NCBI GenBank assembly: GCA_964349045.1
Contig: CAYGFI010000043.1
Span: forward strand, 1-29,429
Direction: 5' to 3'
Length of the DNA: 29,429 bases
Source: JACJXF01 sp964349045
GTDB lineage: Bacteria > Bacteroidota > Bacteroidia > Bacteroidales > GCA-2748055
Shown: in pieces, positions 7,627 to 15,540 of the stretch
Position numbering within the stretch: position 1 is the first letter of the stretch
How the letters are laid out: the number at the start of each line of letters is the position of its first letter
The notes under the pieces: generated by a model
What the model was told of the DNA's origin: nothing
Databases searched by the model: none
What the model saw: the letters and a program-made list of their open reading frames with translations, nothing else
Translations under genes and position numbers: made by a program

Positions 7627-8724
7627 TTGGAACCACTCCTACAACAAAACAACAACACTCCCTTTTCCCTGATCGACGGCGCTTCCGGATTCGGATTAGC
7701 CATCTCCCACGAGAGTGAAGAACTGAAAAAAATTGTTATTGACCTGGAAAATGATCTCAACGACCGGCTCGAGGCTTATGAAGATATCATAAACATTGAC
7801 ATTGGCGATACCAGCCTGGGTCGCGCTCGAAACCTGGAACGTGAAACGGGTCTGCGGCAACTCTACATTAAATTCGAGGGAGGAAATCCCACCGGTACCC
7901 AGAAAGACCGGATCGCTTTTACCCAGTGCCATGATGCACTTCGCAGGAACTACGACACCATTACCCTTGCAACCTGCGGTAATTATGGGGTTGCGGTGGC
8001 GCTGGCAGCCAACCTTGCGGGTATAAAATGCATCATTTGCATCCCGGAAAGCTATCACACAAGGCGTATCCAGGAAATGGAAAATCTTGGGGCCAACATT
8101 ATCCGGACTCCCGGTAATTATGAAGATTCCGTTATATATTCCAAAAGAATTGCCTTTGAACGTGAGTACTACGATGCAAATCCCGGGGGAGCCAATACCC
8201 ACCTTCAACTGGTTTCCTATGCTGAAATAGCTTTTGAAATCTATGATGTGCTTCATGATGCACCGAAGATCGTGGCTGCGCCAGTTTCTAACGGTACCAT
8301 GCTGGCCGGAATACACCGTGGATTTGTTACTCTTTTTAAGAGGGGAAAAACATCAAGGATCCCCAGGATCGTTGCAGGTTCATCCTATAAAAAGAATCCG
8401 ATTATTTTATCTTTTAAAAAGGGACTGGACTATTGCGCGGACCTGGCGCCCGGGTTGATTCACGAAACAAAGGTGAATGAAGCTCTTATCAACTGGCATT
8501 CTTTCGATGGCGATGTGGCGCTACATGCTTTGCTTAGCACCGGAGGATGGGCGGATGATGTGTCAGATACCCGACTGAGCTATGTTTCGAAAATACTTAA
8601 GGATAAAGAGGGATTAAGTGTATTGCCGGCATCTACTGCCGGACTCATTGCCCTGCTTGAATTGCATAAGAAGGAGGATTTTAATAACGACAGGTTTGTG
8701 GCGGTGCTGACGGGGAGAAAATGA
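7627..8724 (+). CDS. PLP-dependent fold-type II enzyme, threonine-synthase-like
   Basis: Pyridoxal-phosphate enzyme of the tryptophan-synthase-beta/threonine-synthase superfamily. Lys93 in GGNPTGTQKDR is the expected Schiff-base lysine, and CGNYGVAVA (117-125) is the Asn-containing loop that binds the cofactor ring. PVSNGTMLAG (about 220) and the C-terminal GLSVLPASTAGLIAL fit the glycine-rich phosphate loop and closing region. The start is uncertain. The frame opens with TTG at 7627, immediately after an in-frame TAA. An ATG at 7599 begins a natural-looking peptide (MEKLKDKFLIGTTPTTKQQHS) in another frame that would join this one by a single-base shift near 7655-7675. It is followed by a DUF1611 gene and an epimerase gene on the same strand, so it probably acts on an amino acid or dipeptide in the same pathway. 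True threonine synthase activity is not shown by the sequence. Confidence 0.85.
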   Translation: MEPLLQQNNNTPFSLIDGASGFGLAISHESEELKKIVIDLENDLNDRLEAYEDIINIDIGDTSLGRARNLERETGLRQLYIKFEGGNPTGTQKDRIAFTQCHDALRRNYDTITLATCGNYGVAVALAANLAGIKCIICIPESYHTRRIQEMENLGANIIRTPGNYEDSVIYSKRIAFEREYYDANPGGANTHLQLVSYAEIAFEIYDVLHDAPKIVAAPVSNGTMLAGIHRGFVTLFKRGKTSRIPRIVAGSSYKKNPIILSFKKGLDYCADLAPGLIHETKVNEALINWHSFDGDVALHALLSTGGWADDVSDTRLSYVSKILKDKEGLSVLPASTAGLIALLELHKKEDFNNDRFVAVLTGRK

Positions 8725-8734
8725 AAAATTAATA

Positions 8735-8801
8735 TAAGCGCAGAGGCGCGATGGCGCTATGTATTTGCGCAAATTTTAGTGACTTTGCGCCATTGCGCTT
8801 A
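8735..8801. repeat. Palindromic intergenic repeat, short copy
   Basis: TAAGCGCA (8735-8742) and TGCGCTTA (8794-8801) form the outer arms. ATGGCGC (8751-8757) pairs with GCGCCAT (8787-8793), and TTTGCGCAAA (8764-8773) is a central palindrome. The whole 67 bases can form a nested stem. It sits between the PLP enzyme and the DUF1611 gene and could stabilise or attenuate the transcript. Confidence 0.75.
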
Positions 8802-8820
8802 ACTTTTTTAAAATATTATC

Positions 8821-9912
8821 ATGAAAAAAACAATCGACGGCCCTGCAATTGTTTATTGCGAGGGAGCCTTTAATACTTCAAACGGGAAAACCGCTCACGG
8901 CCTGGTTCGTTTTACCACCCGTTATGATGTAGTGGCTGTAATTGATTCAAAATATGCCGGTCATGATGCAGGGGAGGTTCTGGATGGCAGGAAAAACGGT
9001 ATCCCGGTAGTAAAATCTGTTGAAGATGCTATTTTAACCTCCCTTGCCAAAGGTATTGAGGTTAAAACCATGGTAGTTGGAATCGCTCCGGACGGCGGTC
9101 GTTTTGATAAGACACAGAGAAAGGATATACTTACTGCCCTTGAAACCGGTCTGAACATTGACTCGGGCTTGCACGACTTTCTTGGCGATGACCCTGAGTT
9201 CAAAGAGCTTGCGGAGTACAGAGGGCTTCGGATCCGGGATATCCGTAAAACACCGGACCGTAACGATCTGCATTTTTTTACAGGGGATATCGATAAGGTC
9301 AGATGCCTGAAACTGGCCGTCCTGGGCACCGACTCGGCTATTGGAAAGCGAACCACTGCCTGGATCCTTGTTCATGCATTCCGTGCAGCAGGAAAAAAAG
9401 CCGAACTTATCGGAACCGGTCAGACGGCCTGGCTGCAGGGTGCAAAATATAGTTTCATCCTCGATTCATTGATCAACGATTTTATCTCGGGGGAGATAGA
9501 ACACGCCATCGTTGAGGCATGGAAACATGAAAACCCGGATGTAATAGTTCTTGAAGGACAGGGAAGTCTCCTGAACCCGGCATATCCGGGAGGATTTGAA
9601 CTCCTTGCTGCCGGCAGACCTGACTTCGTCGTTCTTCAGCATGCACCCAGGCGGCTTGAATACGACGGTTTTCCGGGAATCGCTCTTCATCCCCTGAAAA
9701 AACAGATTGATGCAATAGAGATGATTTCCGGGAAGAAAGTCGTTGCAATAACCATCAATCATGAAAACATGAAGGATGAGGAAATTCAGCCGGCTTGTGA
9801 TAAAATATTCAAAGAAACAGGGATTCCCGCGTTCGATGTACTTAAATATGGCGCTGAGGATGTTATTAAGGTTTTATTGCCGTATATTATACCGGTAAAC
9901 CTGAGTTTTTGA
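8821..9912 (+). CDS. DUF1611 protein, DgcN-like
   Basis: DUF1611 family protein of 363 residues. The N-terminal half (about 7-145) is a Rossmann-like domain (AIVYCEGAFNTSNGKTAHGLVR, VVAVIDSKYAGHDAGEVLDG, VVGIAPDGG). The C-terminal half is a P-loop domain with GTDSAIGKRTT at 169-179 and VIVLEGQGSLLNPAYPGG (about 242). A characterised relative is DgcN, a D-glutamate N-acetyltransferase that works with the racemase DgcA in D-glutamate breakdown. Here too the next gene, 3 bases downstream, is a DgcA/dipeptide-epimerase-type protein, so the pair is conserved. Whether this one acetylates D-glutamate or activates another amino acid is inference. No signal peptide, so cytoplasmic. Confidence 0.88.
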   Translation: MKKTIDGPAIVYCEGAFNTSNGKTAHGLVRFTTRYDVVAVIDSKYAGHDAGEVLDGRKNGIPVVKSVEDAILTSLAKGIEVKTMVVGIAPDGGRFDKTQRKDILTALETGLNIDSGLHDFLGDDPEFKELAEYRGLRIRDIRKTPDRNDLHFFTGDIDKVRCLKLAVLGTDSAIGKRTTAWILVHAFRAAGKKAELIGTGQTAWLQGAKYSFILDSLINDFISGEIEHAIVEAWKHENPDVIVLEGQGSLLNPAYPGGFELLAAGRPDFVVLQHAPRRLEYDGFPGIALHPLKKQIDAIEMISGKKVVAITINHENMKDEEIQPACDKIFKETGIPAFDVLKYGAEDVIKVLLPYIIPVNLSF

Positions 9913-9915
9913 ACT

Positions 9916-10980
9916 ATGAAGATTCTCCGCACCGAATGTCGCACTCATGAAATGAAGCTCCGTGAGCCTTACTCTATTGCTTATGAAACGATTTCCGCCT
10001 GCTCCAATTTATTCCTGGTCGCGGAAACCGATGCGGGTTTACGGGGATTTGGATGTGCGGCGCCTGATGCGGAGGTTACCGGCGAAACGGCCGAGTCGGT
10101 GATGGAGATATACAATTTCCATATCGAACCGGCGCTCCGGGGCGCTGACCCGTTCCGCAATGCCCGTATACTGGAAGATCTCAGGGCTTCGATTTTACAT
10201 CATCCTTCTGCGCTGGCAATGACGGATATGCTGCTATACGATCTTGTTGCAAAATCTGCCGGTGTGCCGCTATATAAGTTTTTAGGGGGATACAGAACAT
10301 CGATACCCACAAGTATAACCATCAGTATAATGTCTTTGGAGGATACACTGCTCAAAGCGGATGATTACCGCAAAAATGGATTTTTTATTTTTAAGATCAA
10401 GGGAGGTCTGGATGTGGAGGAAGATATTGAAAAGATCTTACGACTTCGTGAAATGCTGGGAAACGATATTGAAATCCGTTTCGATGCCAATCAGGGCTAC
10501 ACTCTCGAAGATGCTATTCAGTTTGTGGAACAGACAAGGTCAGCGGGGGTTGAACTGATTGAACAACCCACACCCCGAGATATGATTGAATTACTCGGGC
10601 AGGTGGTTAAAAACGTACATATTCCTGTGATGGCAGATGAAAGCCTGATGACCGTCAGTGATGCTTTGAGTCTTACCCGGAACGAACTTACAGACCTGAT
10701 AAACATTAAACTCATGAAAGTCGGCGGTATCAACGAGGCCATCAGGATCAACTCCATTGCCCGGGCTGCCGGAGTGGAGGCTATGGTAGGCTGCATGGAT
10801 GAGTCGGCCCTCGCTATTGCAGCAGGTCTGCATTTTGCCCTGGCACGTCCAAACATTGCCTATGCCGACCTTGACGGGCATCTGGATCTGATTGACGATC
10901 CCTGTACGGGAGCGGTAGTACTTGAAAACGGTATACTAAGTACAACTGAGAGACCGGGATTGGGATTTGAAATGGAATAG
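9916..10980 (+). CDS. Enolase-superfamily dipeptide epimerase / N-acyl-amino-acid racemase (DgcA-like)
   Basis: Cytoplasmic racemase/epimerase of the muconate-lactonizing subgroup, 354 residues. It has the two-domain enolase layout: N-terminal capping domain to about 125, then the barrel. Catalytic residues are complete: Lys160 and Lys162 (FKIKGG), metal ligands Asp190 (RFDANQGY), Glu216 (IEQP) and Asp241 (ADES), and Lys265 (NIKLMKVGG). DLD at 318-320 matches the DxD motif that binds the free amino group of the substrate in L-Ala-D/L-Glu epimerases, which favours a dipeptide. Against this, its partnership with the DUF1611 protein favours N-acetyl-glutamate racemisation as in DgcA. It starts 3 bases after the previous stop and is surely co-transcribed. 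Confidence 0.92.
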   Translation: MKILRTECRTHEMKLREPYSIAYETISACSNLFLVAETDAGLRGFGCAAPDAEVTGETAESVMEIYNFHIEPALRGADPFRNARILEDLRASILHHPSALAMTDMLLYDLVAKSAGVPLYKFLGGYRTSIPTSITISIMSLEDTLLKADDYRKNGFFIFKIKGGLDVEEDIEKILRLREMLGNDIEIRFDANQGYTLEDAIQFVEQTRSAGVELIEQPTPRDMIELLGQVVKNVHIPVMADESLMTVSDALSLTRNELTDLINIKLMKVGGINEAIRINSIARAAGVEAMVGCMDESALAIAAGLHFALARPNIAYADLDGHLDLIDDPCTGAVVLENGILSTTERPGLGFEME

Positions 10981-11075
10981 AATATCAATTAATTTGTTTT
11001 CAATACTTGTTTTTATATTTTTATAGGCATAAATGAGCATTAATCGAATTTAATTCAAATTTTTAATCCAGCTAC

Positions 11076-11984
11076 ATGAAAACCTCAAGAAGAACATTTG
11101 TTAAAGCCAGCGCCCTTGCAGCATTAGGTACCGCAATTCTTCCCGGATGCGCTTTTGGATCTGATAAACCAAAAAGAATGGTAGGAATTCAATTATATTC
11201 TATACGTGAGGATATGATGAAGGACCCGATCGGATCATTAACCCAGCTTGCAAATATGGGTTATGTATTCCTGGAGCATGCCAATTATGTAAACAGAAAT
11301 TTTTACGGTTTTTCTGCCAGGGAGTTCAGGAAAGTACTGGACGACCTGGGGCTGAAAATGCCCAGTGGACATACGGTAATGGGAAAGCAGCACTGGGACG
11401 ATACCAAAATGGATTTCAGCGACAGTTGGAAATATACAGTAGAGGATGCTGCCATTCTTGAACAGAAATGGGTAATCAGTCCTTCCATGGATGGGAGCAT
11501 GAGAAATAACTATGACGATTTCAAACGATATATGGATATTTTCAACAAGTGTGGGGTATTATGTAACCAATATGGCATGAAATTCGGCTATCACAACCAT
11601 GACTTTGAATTCAGTGAAAAGCTGAACGGAGAAAAGCTTTTCGATATTATCATGAAGAGTATCGATCCGAATCTCGTGGCATTGCAGCTCGATATCGGTA
11701 ATTTGTATAATGGGGGAGCGGTTGCCCTTGATGTTATGAATCAATACCCCGGACGGTTTGAGATCATCCATGTTAAAGATGAAATACCTGCAACCGGTGG
11801 AAATGAAAAATATGAAAGTACTATTTTGGGTGAAGGGATTGTTAATGTACAAAAAGTGTTAGAACTGGCAGCTACTATCGGAGGTACAAACTGCTTTATT
11901 ATTGAACAGGAATCATATCAAGGTAAAACCCCTATGGAGTCCGTTAAAACAGACCTTGAGGTTATGAAGAAATGGGGGTATTAG
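11076..11984 (+). CDS. Tat-exported lipoprotein of the sugar phosphate isomerase/epimerase family
   Basis: TIM-barrel protein of the xylose-isomerase-like/AP-endonuclease-2 fold, 302 residues. The N-terminus MKTSRRTFVKASALAALG carries a twin-arginine motif (SRRTFVK), and LPGC ends at Cys25, so it is probably exported folded and then lipid-anchored. Likely metal-site regions are GLKMPSGH (about 90), GYHNHDFEF (about 170), LQLDIGNLYNGG (about 208) and IIHVKDE (about 235), with IEQESYQ near the end. Such exported proteins in Bacteroidota are often 3-ketoglycoside or inositol/sugar isomerases, but the substrate cannot be read here. It stands 95 bases after the epimerase gene, so it may or may not share its transcript. 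Its last 23 bases overlap the convergent ccsBA gene. Confidence 0.88.
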   Translation: MKTSRRTFVKASALAALGTAILPGCAFGSDKPKRMVGIQLYSIREDMMKDPIGSLTQLANMGYVFLEHANYVNRNFYGFSAREFRKVLDDLGLKMPSGHTVMGKQHWDDTKMDFSDSWKYTVEDAAILEQKWVISPSMDGSMRNNYDDFKRYMDIFNKCGVLCNQYGMKFGYHNHDFEFSEKLNGEKLFDIIMKSIDPNLVALQLDIGNLYNGGAVALDVMNQYPGRFEIIHVKDEIPATGGNEKYESTILGEGIVNVQKVLELAATIGGTNCFIIEQESYQGKTPMESVKTDLEVMKKWGY

Positions 11985-14900
11985 CGTCTTTCATTTCAGA
12001 AACTTCGGCGCTCTTCACCAACCGATTATGATTTAAATACGCCAACAACCCTACAATACTAACAATCACAACCGTATAATAAACAAAAGCCGGTACAGGC
12101 AAGGGATCTCCCGCGGCATAAGAATGCAGTCCCGATAAATAGTAATTAACGCCGAAATAAGTCATAATGACTGAGCTGAAACCAACAAGCGCCATAAGGT
12201 TGAAAGCATAAACACCTTTTAACCCGGGAATCAACCTCATGTGTGCGATGAAGGAATAAACAATTACGGTAACCAGGGCCCAGGTTTCCTTGGCATCCCA
12301 ACCCCAGTATCTTCCCCAGGACTCATTGGCCCAGACTCCCCCAAGAAAAGTACCAATCGCGACCATGAAAAGACCCACGATCAGCGTCATCTCGATGATG
12401 TGGGACAGTTCCTCGATGACCAGGTCGACTCTCTGCAGGTTTTTCCCGGATTTGAGAAACATCAATACCAGGTTAAATGCTGCCATAACTGCTCCGAGGG
12501 CCAGAAATCCGTAGCTTGCCGTGATGATGGCCACGTGAATCACAAGCCAGTATGATTTTAATACCGGCACAAGATTGGTTATTTCCGGATCCATCCAGCT
12601 CAGGTGGGCTACATGTAAAATAAGATAAGCAAGAATAGCTGTTGCTGCCAGGGTGATCTTCGATTTCCGGGAAAAAATAAGCCCGGCGAGAATTGTAGCC
12701 CAGGAAATATAAACCAATGCCTCATAACCGTTACTCCAGGGAGCATGACCAGAGATATACCAGCGGATTGCCAGTCCCGCCGTGTGCAGTGCAAATCCAC
12801 CGATCACCAGCCAGGAAGCAATGTTTATAACCTTTGCAAGCTTAAGGCGGGTCACAAAAATCTGCACGAAATGAAGGATAAGCAGTATAAAGCCGACCAA
12901 TCCATAAACTGAGGATAATCGTTCAAAAATGTTTGCTTTGTTATAGAATAGCTCCAGCCGGGTTTTTAAGTTGCCGGGAAGCAATTCAGCGCCATATTTC
13001 TTCTGATATTTTTTAAGAGCATCCAGGTATTCTTCCGCCATCGCGTAATTGCCTGTCTGCCGGGATTCTCCCAAAGTCTGAAGATAAGCGGGAATAATAT
13101 TGTGGGTAAAATCAGATACTTCACCGGAAAAGACCTGGTGAGCTTCAGTTGGATTGTACCATTTACCGGATTCGTCACCTTCCCTGGGTAATACCCGTAA
13201 AAATCCGAATGTATAAGTCAGGTAGCAGATATTTATCCTTTCATCCACTTTAAGTAACTCGTTATCAAGTTTGCTCCGGTAGGCAGGTTTTTTACGATAA
13301 GCTTCTTCCACTGCTGATCCCAGTATATAGCCATCCTCGTTTATAAAATCCCCGATTGATGCATATTTTGATTTAAGGTTTAACTGACGGGCCAGCTCGT
13401 CATTTGATATTCTGATCATCGGGACTGTTTGCCAGTAGCCCGGATCAACCAGCATACCCAGAAAAACCTGGTCGGGGGTAAGCCCGTTGAGAGTGGTTTT
13501 ACGCGACACTTTTCTGAGGATCTCCGAACTCAGGGTGCTGACAGGTTCAATTCTTCCGCCATGATCCTGAACCAGCGCTTCTCCGAATAACCGGGCATGT
13601 TCCGGGCTGATGGGTTGGGGTGTACCTGGTTTCTGGCTGTTGACAGGAATTATTAAAACAAAAAGACCCAAAAAGACAGTTATTATGGCCCGCCGGCTTT
13701 CGCGAAGAATTGAGATTTGTTTCGACAGAAATTTGAAACGGCTGTTGGGATTAAAAATACTCAGAACCATACCCAGAGCCATTAGAAAATACCCGAGGTA
13801 ACTGACCCATGTACCCCAGAAATCTTTGTTTACAGAAAGAACAGTTCCCTTTTCATCCGTTTCATATGACGACTGGTAAAAGCGATATCCCTTGTATATA
13901 AGGACGTTATTCATAAAGATCCGGCGGGATTCCAACAGCTTATTCTCCGGGTCGAAAAGAGTTACTTTGCTTTCGAACCAGGAAGGACTGTTAGATCCCG
14001 GGTAACGTTCCAGGAAGAAATCTTCCAGTCTCAGTGAAAAAGAAGTGTGTACAGCCATGGCGCCATAGGAAATGCTGATATCAAGTCCCTCAAATTCAGG
14101 ATGAGCGGGTTCACCGATCATTCCCTTCTTACCCCAGATGACCGCTTCACGGGATTCTCCCCCGCGATTAATCTCGAAGACAAGGGCATCAAAGAACTTG
14201 TTTTTCTCAGCGTTTTCAACCTTTTTCGGTTTTATTACCCCATTTTCAAGCAAGATCATGGGAACAACATTGATATCGTTCAGATTGTAAAGTTGCATGG
14301 GTAAAAAGGGATGAAGACTGTCGGCTTTAAAACTGCTGGTAGACTGGTCTGCCATGCTCATTACTGTAAAATCGAAGGGAGCTTTTATGAAAGCCTGGCC
14401 TTCCCGGATAAAAAGCCGCACTCCATCCTTGTGTAAAGGGCCATTAAAACTAAACCATACCTTTCTGATCATTCTTTCTTCACCTTCTTTGAGGATAATA
14501 GTCTGCCTGCCGTTTTCACCGGTAACCACCATCTCGATCATCGGAACTCCCTGTTCACCGGGATTTGGCGGCTGAAGACTTTCGGTCGCATCGTGAATAA
14601 ATTCTTTCAGTATTACCTTTACCGGATCACCTGATGGTTGGAGAGTGGATTGATAGCGGCTTTTTTTAAGGGGAGAGAAAAACACCTCATTCCTTTGTGT
14701 GGTGATTTTTTTACCATCATTTATGCTTACCTGGATATACGTTTTATCGGATATTATTGTGTTGGAAGAAGCGCCCTCGCGAATACTCATCACTCCCTCG
14801 AAACCAATATAACGGGTTATACCGGCTCCCAGAATGATAACCGCGAATGCAAGGTGGAAAAGGAAAGAAGGCAGCTTTTTTCGCTGGTAAAGTTTGGCCC

Positions 14901-15099
14901 GGAAGATATTCACCAGCATGTTAATCATGCCAAGGACCATTACCAGTTCAAACCATCTGGCATTATAAACCATAGCCCGGGCGGATTCGGTACCATAATC
15001 GTTTTCGATGAAAGTAGCAACTGCAATGGAAACCCCGAATACGACAAAAAGAATGGCCGTAAAGCGCATGGAGAAAAGAAAATCTATATATTTTTTCAT
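11962..15099 (-). CDS. ccsBA: Cytochrome c assembly protein, CcsB(ResB)-CcsA fusion
   Basis: System II cytochrome c synthetase that carries heme across the membrane and attaches it to apocytochromes. At 1045 residues it is the fused form common in Bacteroidota. The N-terminal ResB/CcsB part has membrane segments at about 13-30, 48-65 and 78-95 (LPSFLFHLAFAVIILGAGI), a large extracytoplasmic domain, and a further segment near 430-450. After a linker, the CcsA part has about eight segments and the heme-handling WWD motif WGRYWGWDAKETWAL, with Asp935 at its core. Candidate heme-ligand histidines occur in ISGHAPWSNGYEAL, LILHVAHLSWMD and LVIHVAIITA. It is monocistronic, convergent with the sugar-isomerase gene, and their 3' ends overlap by 23 bases. 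The presence of this gene implies membrane-bound c-type cytochromes. Confidence 0.96.
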   Translation of the reverse strand: MKKYIDFLFSMRFTAILFVVFGVSIAVATFIENDYGTESARAMVYNARWFELVMVLGMINMLVNIFRAKLYQRKKLPSFLFHLAFAVIILGAGITRYIGFEGVMSIREGASSNTIISDKTYIQVSINDGKKITTQRNEVFFSPLKKSRYQSTLQPSGDPVKVILKEFIHDATESLQPPNPGEQGVPMIEMVVTGENGRQTIILKEGEERMIRKVWFSFNGPLHKDGVRLFIREGQAFIKAPFDFTVMSMADQSTSSFKADSLHPFLPMQLYNLNDINVVPMILLENGVIKPKKVENAEKNKFFDALVFEINRGGESREAVIWGKKGMIGEPAHPEFEGLDISISYGAMAVHTSFSLRLEDFFLERYPGSNSPSWFESKVTLFDPENKLLESRRIFMNNVLIYKGYRFYQSSYETDEKGTVLSVNKDFWGTWVSYLGYFLMALGMVLSIFNPNSRFKFLSKQISILRESRRAIITVFLGLFVLIIPVNSQKPGTPQPISPEHARLFGEALVQDHGGRIEPVSTLSSEILRKVSRKTTLNGLTPDQVFLGMLVDPGYWQTVPMIRISNDELARQLNLKSKYASIGDFINEDGYILGSAVEEAYRKKPAYRSKLDNELLKVDERINICYLTYTFGFLRVLPREGDESGKWYNPTEAHQVFSGEVSDFTHNIIPAYLQTLGESRQTGNYAMAEEYLDALKKYQKKYGAELLPGNLKTRLELFYNKANIFERLSSVYGLVGFILLILHFVQIFVTRLKLAKVINIASWLVIGGFALHTAGLAIRWYISGHAPWSNGYEALVYISWATILAGLIFSRKSKITLAATAILAYLILHVAHLSWMDPEITNLVPVLKSYWLVIHVAIITASYGFLALGAVMAAFNLVLMFLKSGKNLQRVDLVIEELSHIIEMTLIVGLFMVAIGTFLGGVWANESWGRYWGWDAKETWALVTVIVYSFIAHMRLIPGLKGVYAFNLMALVGFSSVIMTYFGVNYYLSGLHSYAAGDPLPVPAFVYYTVVIVSIVGLLAYLNHNRLVKSAEVSEMKDANTPISS

Positions 15100-15540
15100 G
15101 AAGTTGGATTCTGAAATTTGTTTTTATTAACAACATATCCTGATAAGTGTTCGATTTTTCGGAGATATATATGCTCTGATATTAAGCCTTCAGGGCTTTT
15201 TCTTTTCACCGGGGGCAGATGTTTTCTGATGCAGTGGACCTGGTAGTTCTGTGATGGGCTTACTCACAGGGCGATGCCCTGTGTTTTGATGTATCGGGCT
15301 TTCAGCCACAGGGCGATGCCCTGTGTTTTGATGTGTCGGGCTTTCAGCCCTTCAGGGCGATGCCCTGTGTTTTGATGTGTCGGGCTTTCAGCCCTTATGG
15401 TATTTTTTTTATTGGAGGGGGTTTAGTCGGGCACTGCATCAGGGTTTGGGGAGGGTGGTACTCTGTTGGGCTTTTAGACTTAGACCTTTCAGCTTTCAGG
15501 GAATTCTGTTACTTTAGCGGATTGTTTATTTATAAGATCC
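15100..15540. other. Divergent intergenic region, partly a repeat array
   Basis: 441 bases between ccsBA (leftward) and the AEC transporter (rightward). 15100-15264 should contain the ccsBA promoter, but I see no good TAnnTTTG box there. AAGCC/GGCTT with a 5-base loop near 15184-15198 is followed by TTTTCTTTT. The middle is the three-copy array listed separately. TACTTTAG at 15510-15517, 23 bases before the transporter ATG, is one mismatch from the -7 consensus and may be its promoter. No gene is supported. Confidence 0.6.
15265..15394 (+). repeat. Three tandem copies of a 42-44-base double-hairpin repeat
   Basis: Copies lie at about 15265-15306, 15307-15350 and 15351-15394. Each contains two stem-loops: (CA)CAGGGC-GAT-GCCCTG(TG), with an 8-base stem in the first two copies, and GGGCT-TTC-AGCCC, joined by TTTTGATGT(A/G)TC. 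Copies differ by only a few bases and the edge dinucleotides. I recognise this sort of 'cagggcgatgccctg...gggctttcagccc' unit as a recurring intergenic element in Bacteroidota genomes. It is not CRISPR: there are no unique spacers. It may affect mRNA stability or be a non-autonomous element. Confidence 0.85.

Noticed and set aside
7428..7718. 96-codon open frame upstream of the PLP gene
   Set aside because: Most of it translates a palindromic repeat. Only its last part, from the ATG at 7599, may be the true start of the PLP gene and is treated as a finding.
7696..8316. 206-codon open frame opposite the PLP enzyme
   Set aside because: It is the complement of a well-supported gene with PLP motifs; its peptide shows no domain or signal.
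7627..8724. Naming the PLP enzyme thrC
   Set aside because: The cofactor motifs are shared by the whole fold-type II family, and the neighbours are not threonine biosynthesis genes.
15265..15394. CRISPR array
   Set aside because: The units are contiguous, with no unique spacers between them, and each unit is a double hairpin; no cas genes are present.
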